From: Streptomyces actuosus
Lineage (GTDB): Bacteria; Actinomycetota; Actinomycetes; Streptomycetales; Streptomycetaceae
DNA: 64,000 bases
Direction: 5' to 3'
Assembly: GCF_016921115.1 (NCBI RefSeq)
Contig: NZ_JAFFZS010000011.1
Location: forward strand, 150,440-214,439
Made by a program: the position numbers and the translations under genes. Below are positions 60,518-64,000 of the stretch, one piece after another. The first letter of the stretch is position 1. Each line of letters opens with the position of its first letter. The notes under the pieces are model-generated. The model was not told the DNA's origin and searched no databases. It saw only the letters and a list, made by a program, of their open reading frames with translations.

Positions 60518-62113
60518 GTGAATGCCAAGCTCGTTGACCCCACGATCCCCACCCTGACCCCGGCGGCCCACCCGCTCAATGCCCACGCCATCGACCGCGC
60601 AGCCGGCGTCCTCCTCGGCGCCGCGTGCGGCGACGCCCTCGGCGTCCCCTACGAGTTCGCCCGCCGACTGGGCCCCGACGAGCAGCCCGCCATGATCGGC
60701 GGCGGCCTGGGCCCCTACAAGCCCGGCGAGTACTCCGACGACACCCAGATGCACGTCTGCATCGCCGCCGTCGCGTCCACCGGCGCCGACCTCACCAGCC
60801 CGACCGCACTCGACCAGATCGCCCGCAACTTCCACCGCTGGCGCGACGGAGGCGCCAGCGACATCGGGAACCAGACCAGCGGCGTGCTCCGCGCCGCGAA
60901 GAACCACAAGACGGGCACGCCCGCCCAGGCCATGACGGCGGAAGCCGACGCCTACACCGCCCGCACCCGGTTCAGCGCGGGCAACGGCTCGCTGATGCGG
61001 ACCGGCATCGTCGCCCTCGCCTACCTGGACGACGCTGACGGAATGGTCCAGGCCGCCACCATGATCAGCTCCCTCACCCACAGCGACCCCGAGTGCGTCG
61101 AAGCGTGCATCCTGTGGTGCGCGGGCATCCGAACCGCCGTGCTGGAAGGCCACTTCGACGGAGTCCGTGACGGCATCGCGCTGCTCCCCGAGGACCGACA
61201 GGAGATCTGGCACGCGAGGCTGGACGAGGCCGAGGCGAACCCGCCCCACCACTGGACCCGCAATGGGTACGTCGTCACGGCCCTCCAGGCCGCGTGGTCC
61301 GCCATCACCAACACGCCCGTTCCCGAGCTGGCCCCGGAGCGTGGATCGTTCCCCGCCCAGCACTTCCAGCTCGCCACCGAAGCGGCGGTCCGCGCGGGGG
61401 ATGACACGGACACTGTGGCCGCTATCGCGGGCGCCCTCCTGGGAGCGCGCTGGGGCGTGTCCGCCATCCCGCTCGCCTGGCAGCAGGCGGTGAACGGCTG
61501 GCCCACGATGTCCGGCCCCGATCTCGTCCGCTTGGCCGTCCTGACCGCCCGCAAGGGCATGGACGACGGTGACGGCTGGCCGTCGGCCCCGCGCGTCAAG
61601 ATCCCCGGCTCCGCCGGAAAGGGCTACGTCGCACAGCACCCCGCCGACGCCGGAGTCCTGCTCGGCAACCTCCCCATGACTGAGTTCGCTGGCACACCGC
61701 CGGTCGATGCGGTCGTCTCCCTGTGCCGCGTCGGGCAGGGGCCGATCTTCTCCTCGACCGACATCGAACACGTCCGCGTCTGGCTGGTCGACAGGGAAGG
61801 CGAGAACTCCAACCTCCACTACGCCCTCGACCAGGCGGCCCGCCAGGTGCTCCGGCTCCGCAAGGAAGGCAAGCGGGTCTTCCTCCACTGCGTCGCGGGC
61901 CGCTCGCGCACCCCCGCCGTGGCAGCGACGTACAGCACGCTCCTGGGAACGGACCCCCGCACCGCCCTGACGGAGGTCTGGGCGACCCTGGGCAAGCACT
62001 GGACCCTCCTGGCGCACCCGCAGCTCCATGACGCCGTGTACGAACTGGCCGGGCAGCAGCCGTACCGGCCGCAGTCCCGCCCTCGCCGCCGCTTCTTCCG
62101 CAAGCGCAGCTGA
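60518..62113 (+). CDS. ADP-ribosylglycohydrolase fused to a dual-specificity-type phosphatase
   Basis: A 531-residue fusion from the GTG at 60518 (GGGAGAACACCC upstream). The N-terminal DraG-type domain (about 26-350) has GDALGVPYEFA, GEYSDDTQMH and AGDDTDTVAAIAGALLGARWG, which bind two Mg ions and remove ADP-ribose from proteins or nucleic acids. The C-terminal domain carries VFLHCVAGRSRTPAVA (near 455-470), the HCxxGxxR loop of cysteine phosphatases. The combination could strip ADP-ribose and then act on a phosphate. It is the only plus-strand gene in the array; strong terminators follow. Confidence 0.88.
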   Translation: MNAKLVDPTIPTLTPAAHPLNAHAIDRAAGVLLGAACGDALGVPYEFARRLGPDEQPAMIGGGLGPYKPGEYSDDTQMHVCIAAVASTGADLTSPTALDQIARNFHRWRDGGASDIGNQTSGVLRAAKNHKTGTPAQAMTAEADAYTARTRFSAGNGSLMRTGIVALAYLDDADGMVQAATMISSLTHSDPECVEACILWCAGIRTAVLEGHFDGVRDGIALLPEDRQEIWHARLDEAEANPPHHWTRNGYVVTALQAAWSAITNTPVPELAPERGSFPAQHFQLATEAAVRAGDDTDTVAAIAGALLGARWGVSAIPLAWQQAVNGWPTMSGPDLVRLAVLTARKGMDDGDGWPSAPRVKIPGSAGKGYVAQHPADAGVLLGNLPMTEFAGTPPVDAVVSLCRVGQGPIFSSTDIEHVRVWLVDREGENSNLHYALDQAARQVLRLRKEGKRVFLHCVAGRSRTPAVAATYSTLLGTDPRTALTEVWATLGKHWTLLAHPQLHDAVYELAGQQPYRPQSRPRRRFFRKRS

Positions 62114-62144
62114 CCCGGGCGACGCGCCACACCGCTGAAGCCAG

Positions 62145-62174
62145 AAGCGCGGCCTCCATCCGGAGGCCGCGCTT
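62145..62174 (+). terminator. Strong intrinsic-type terminator
   Basis: AAGCGCGGCCTCC and GGAGGCCGCGCTT form a perfect 13-bp stem with a 4-base loop 32 bp after the stop of the fusion gene; TTTCGTC follows on the plus strand. Confidence 0.75.
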
Positions 62175-62285
62175 TCGTCATCGTGAGCATGAAGAACTTG
62201 ACGCCCTCGTCGCTACGGCGGACAACGCACCTGGGAACACCCGACAGATCTCACCACGACGTGCGAGACCCCCAGCAGGAAAGCC

Positions 62286-62318
62286 GAGAGCCCGCCGGTC
62301 GCTGACCGGCGGGCTCTC
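62286..62318. terminator. Bidirectional terminator between convergent genes
   Basis: GAGAGCCCGCCGGTC and GACCGGCGGGCTCTC form a perfect 15-bp stem with a GCT loop, between the plus-strand fusion gene and the stop of the minus-strand HTH gene. It can stop transcription from either side. Confidence 0.75.
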
Positions 62319-62417
62319 TCGTTTCCAGCGACCGTCCGCCCAACCGTTCCGTGGGCTGGCCCATCTGGTCGGTCAAAAGCCGGGAGCCGGTCGACAGGGC
62401 AAGGCCACCAAGGCCTC

Positions 62418-63770
62418 CTAGCGCCTGGGACCGAAGCGGCCGGATCCCCTGCGGCTGAGGACGAACTCGTAGACCGTCTCGCGATACCAGTGATCCTGGA
62501 AGACCCGAGGCTTCTTGCCGTCATCGGCAGTCCGGTCGGCGAACGGGACCTGTCCTCGGGCGTGGTAGGCACGGATGGTCTCGCGCGCGAGGGCCTCGCC
62601 ACGGGTAGTCATGCCCAGCACCTCGGCGAAGTCGTAGATGTCCAGCAGGTCCCGCGGATCCCCTTCGGGCAGATCGTGGACCAGGGCCGGCCCGGTTCCC
62701 TTGAAGGCCGCCCAGACATGCGGACGGTGCTTCTCCACCCACGCGTCGACCTCGTGCTGGTCATACGTACGCGGCTGCGTGCTCCGCGGCGCAGGGAAAG
62801 CCCGACGAACGACCTTGTCGCCCTCGCGCTTCTCCTTGACCTTGGTCCACTGGAGACCGGTGTACTCAGAGACGCCGTACCGCGGACCAATCATCTCCGC
62901 AGTGAGCTCCGCCTGTTCGCCCTGCGCCTCGGCGGCCGGCTCCGCCGCCGGCGCCCGGTCGGCGAGTTCCTTCTGGGCGCCGGCGTCCTCGTCGGTTGCC
63001 GACGAGTCGGCCCACGCATGGCTGGACAGCTGAGCGCGTCGTTGAGCTTTGGCCCAGGTACTCCGGCGATTCTCGCGCACCCACTCGTCGACCTCGGCCG
63101 CGCTGTAACCGTGCTCGCCGGCCTCAGGGAACCCCTCAGCGCGAATCCATCCCCGGGCCGTCTGTCCGCTGACGCTGTACGTGGTCGCGACGCCCTGGGC
63201 GTCCAGGTGCCCGGTGCGCGCGATGGTCGAGCGGCCCGGAAGCTCGCTGCTGGCTGCAGGGGCCTGCTCGCTTGCCGCCGGTTCCTCGGCTTTCGTCTGC
63301 CGGCGCATGCGCCGCGGACGGTTCACGAACTTGTAGGCCGTCTCGCGGTACCACTTCCGCTCCGTGACCTCCGGCTTCTTCCCGTCACCTGGCGTGCGGT
63401 CGGGGCCGGGCAGGACCTTCCTGGAGAGGTACCCGCGCAGGGTGGCTTCCGGCACCGGCTCCGTCCGCCCGAGGGCCTGGCCCTCCCAGGCGCAGATGTC
63501 CGACAGCGTCACCAAGTCCTTCCGCCTGCCGGCGGGCAGGCCGAACGGGTTGTCCGAGTCCTGCCCCTTCGCCCAGTGGACCGGAAGGTTTTCCTTCAGC
63601 CACGCGTCCACCAACGCGGCGTCGCGGACCAAGGTCCGTCCGGGACCAGACGGCCACCCCTCCGGGAAACCCGGGAGCGTGGTCCAGTAGGCCACGTTGC
63701 CTTCGTTGGCCTCGTACTTCTCCGCGATGTCCTGCGAGGTCACGAGTTCATCAGCGTCGGCGGGAATCAC
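62418..63770 (-). CDS. Protein built of five tandem helix-turn-helix modules
   Basis: A 450-residue protein from a GTG with AAGGAGTAACG upstream. Five DNA-binding-like modules of two types are visible. Type A at about 9-67, 188-240 and 289-354 shares the pattern IAxxYxxxxxTxxxW...GFPE...xxVDxWVxxNxxxxWA. Type B at about 85-153 and 374-441 shares LxxDxxx...LRxYxxR...DRTxxDGKKPxVxxxxWYRETxYxFV. Type A resembles MerR/excisionase-like plasmid HTHs. Such a protein could hold several DNA sites at once and is a candidate regulator of the ten repeated promoters (inference). It is headed by P10. Confidence 0.72.
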   Translation of the reverse strand: MIPADADELVTSQDIAEKYEANEGNVAYWTTLPGFPEGWPSGPGRTLVRDAALVDAWLKENLPVHWAKGQDSDNPFGLPAGRRKDLVTLSDICAWEGQALGRTEPVPEATLRGYLSRKVLPGPDRTPGDGKKPEVTERKWYRETAYKFVNRPRRMRRQTKAEEPAASEQAPAASSELPGRSTIARTGHLDAQGVATTYSVSGQTARGWIRAEGFPEAGEHGYSAAEVDEWVRENRRSTWAKAQRRAQLSSHAWADSSATDEDAGAQKELADRAPAAEPAAEAQGEQAELTAEMIGPRYGVSEYTGLQWTKVKEKREGDKVVRRAFPAPRSTQPRTYDQHEVDAWVEKHRPHVWAAFKGTGPALVHDLPEGDPRDLLDIYDFAEVLGMTTRGEALARETIRAYHARGQVPFADRTADDGKKPRVFQDHWYRETVYEFVLSRRGSGRFGPRR

Positions 63771-63853
63771 CGTTACTCCTTGTCGGACCGGCAGTGAACC
63801 CGCAGGCCGTGGTCGAGGTCCCGCGGGTGGGGGCCTGGTCGGTCAAGCTCGAG

Positions 63854-63878
63854 GTGGAGCCGGCACCGCCGGCTCCAC
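63854..63878 (-). terminator. Perfect hairpin in the leader of the tandem-HTH gene
   Basis: GTGGAGCCGGC and GCCGGCTCCAC form an 11-bp stem with a 3-base loop between P10 and the start codon. Like the P3 leader hairpin, it could act as an attenuator. Confidence 0.45.
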
Positions 63879-63914
63879 GGCTGCGCCGGCCCCGATCGCG
63901 CAGGGGCAGGCGCT

Positions 63915-63944
63915 AAAGTACATCACGGTAAAACAATACGCAAC
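63915..63944 (-). promoter_or_regulatory. Array promoter P10 (heads the tandem-HTH gene)
   Basis: -35 TTGCGT, 17 bp, -10 TACTTT on the minus strand. It is the most divergent copy in the spacer (ACCGTGATG in place of TTCANTGTG), but has the same length and orientation. Confidence 0.72.
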
Positions 63945-64000
63945 GCGCGCTCGAGGTGGTGCCTCCGTACGCCGGAGGGGGGTGTCTTCGGGGCCCGGCG

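Noticed and set aside
34449..63944. Iterons or a CRISPR array
   Set aside because: The repeats are kilobases apart with genes between them, and each is placed upstream of an operon with promoter-like spacing.
1..64000. tRNA, rRNA or tmRNA genes
   Set aside because: No T-arm/acceptor pattern or rRNA-like sequence was noticed on either strand by eye; a tRNAscan or Rfam run would settle this.
1..64000. Prophage
   Set aside because: No capsid, portal, terminase, tail, holin or phage integrase gene was recognised; Mom-like and zinc-finger genes alone are not enough.

Overview
The DNA is about 70 % G+C, with strong third-codon-position GC, many GTG/TTG starts and stop/start overlaps (ATGA, GTGA), and gene families typical of Streptomyces. 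It contains a complete Tad (Flp) pilus operon, a DUF2637-type membrane protein, a second set of replication/repair enzymes, and about 30 kb of small accessory genes. No ribosomal, tRNA or central metabolism genes were seen. The best reading is a large Streptomyces plasmid (possibly linear) or an integrated or chromosome-arm accessory region. No virion genes were recognised.

Layout. (1) 0.1-3.3 kb: a small secreted SH3-like protein, a prepilin peptidase, a hypothetical gene and an ATP-dependent DNA ligase, all on the minus strand. (2) 3.5-8.0 kb, plus strand: dnaE2 overlapping an ImuB/DinB-like protein that lacks the N-terminal catalytic part, preceded by a LexA-type box; an SOS translesion cassette. 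(3) 22.9-8.0 kb, minus strand: one long Tad pilus operon (lipoprotein, secreted protein, SAF-domain assembly protein, TadZ-like ATPase, TadA, TadB, TadC, Flp pilin, two TadE-like and one TadG-like pseudopilins, a giant LysM/BTAD membrane protein, a DUF2637-type protein and a membrane protein). The prepilin peptidase at 0.7 kb probably serves it. (4) 23.4-34.4 kb: MBL-fold hydrolase, XRE and IclR regulators, a FabG-type reductase, a plasmid-type winged-helix protein preceded by hairpins, small membrane and lipoproteins, and a TetR regulator. (5) 34.4-64 kb: a head-to-tail array of minus-strand operons; only the ADP-ribosylglycohydrolase/phosphatase fusion at 60.5-62.1 kb runs the other way.

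The main discovery is in part 5. Ten copies of one 30-bp promoter-like element (-35 TTGCGT, 17-bp spacer, -10 TAnnnT, with conserved bases inside the spacer) lie at 34.45, 37.37, 38.75, 42.26, 46.61, 50.66, 52.62, 58.04, 60.34 and 63.92 kb. All point the same way, and each lies 60-170 bp upstream of an operon. Several abut or overlap the 3' end of the preceding operon. The operons they head encode a Mom-like DNA hypermodification protein with a DUF6884-type partner, a DUF4007 protein, a PAPS-reductase/DndC-like PP-loop enzyme next to a PglX-like adenine methyltransferase, two methyltransferase-fold proteins lacking the catalytic NPPY motif, a histone-like HU protein with a lysine-rich tail, a SAV_2336-type conflict protein, a TetR regulator and a protein built from five helix-turn-helix modules. 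I infer a co-ordinately switched DNA-protection/modification regulon, perhaps an establishment or leading region. The biochemical outcome is not known from sequence.

A second, two-copy promoter-like element (11.04 and 31.06 kb) heads two operons that both begin with a tiny ORF followed by membrane proteins.
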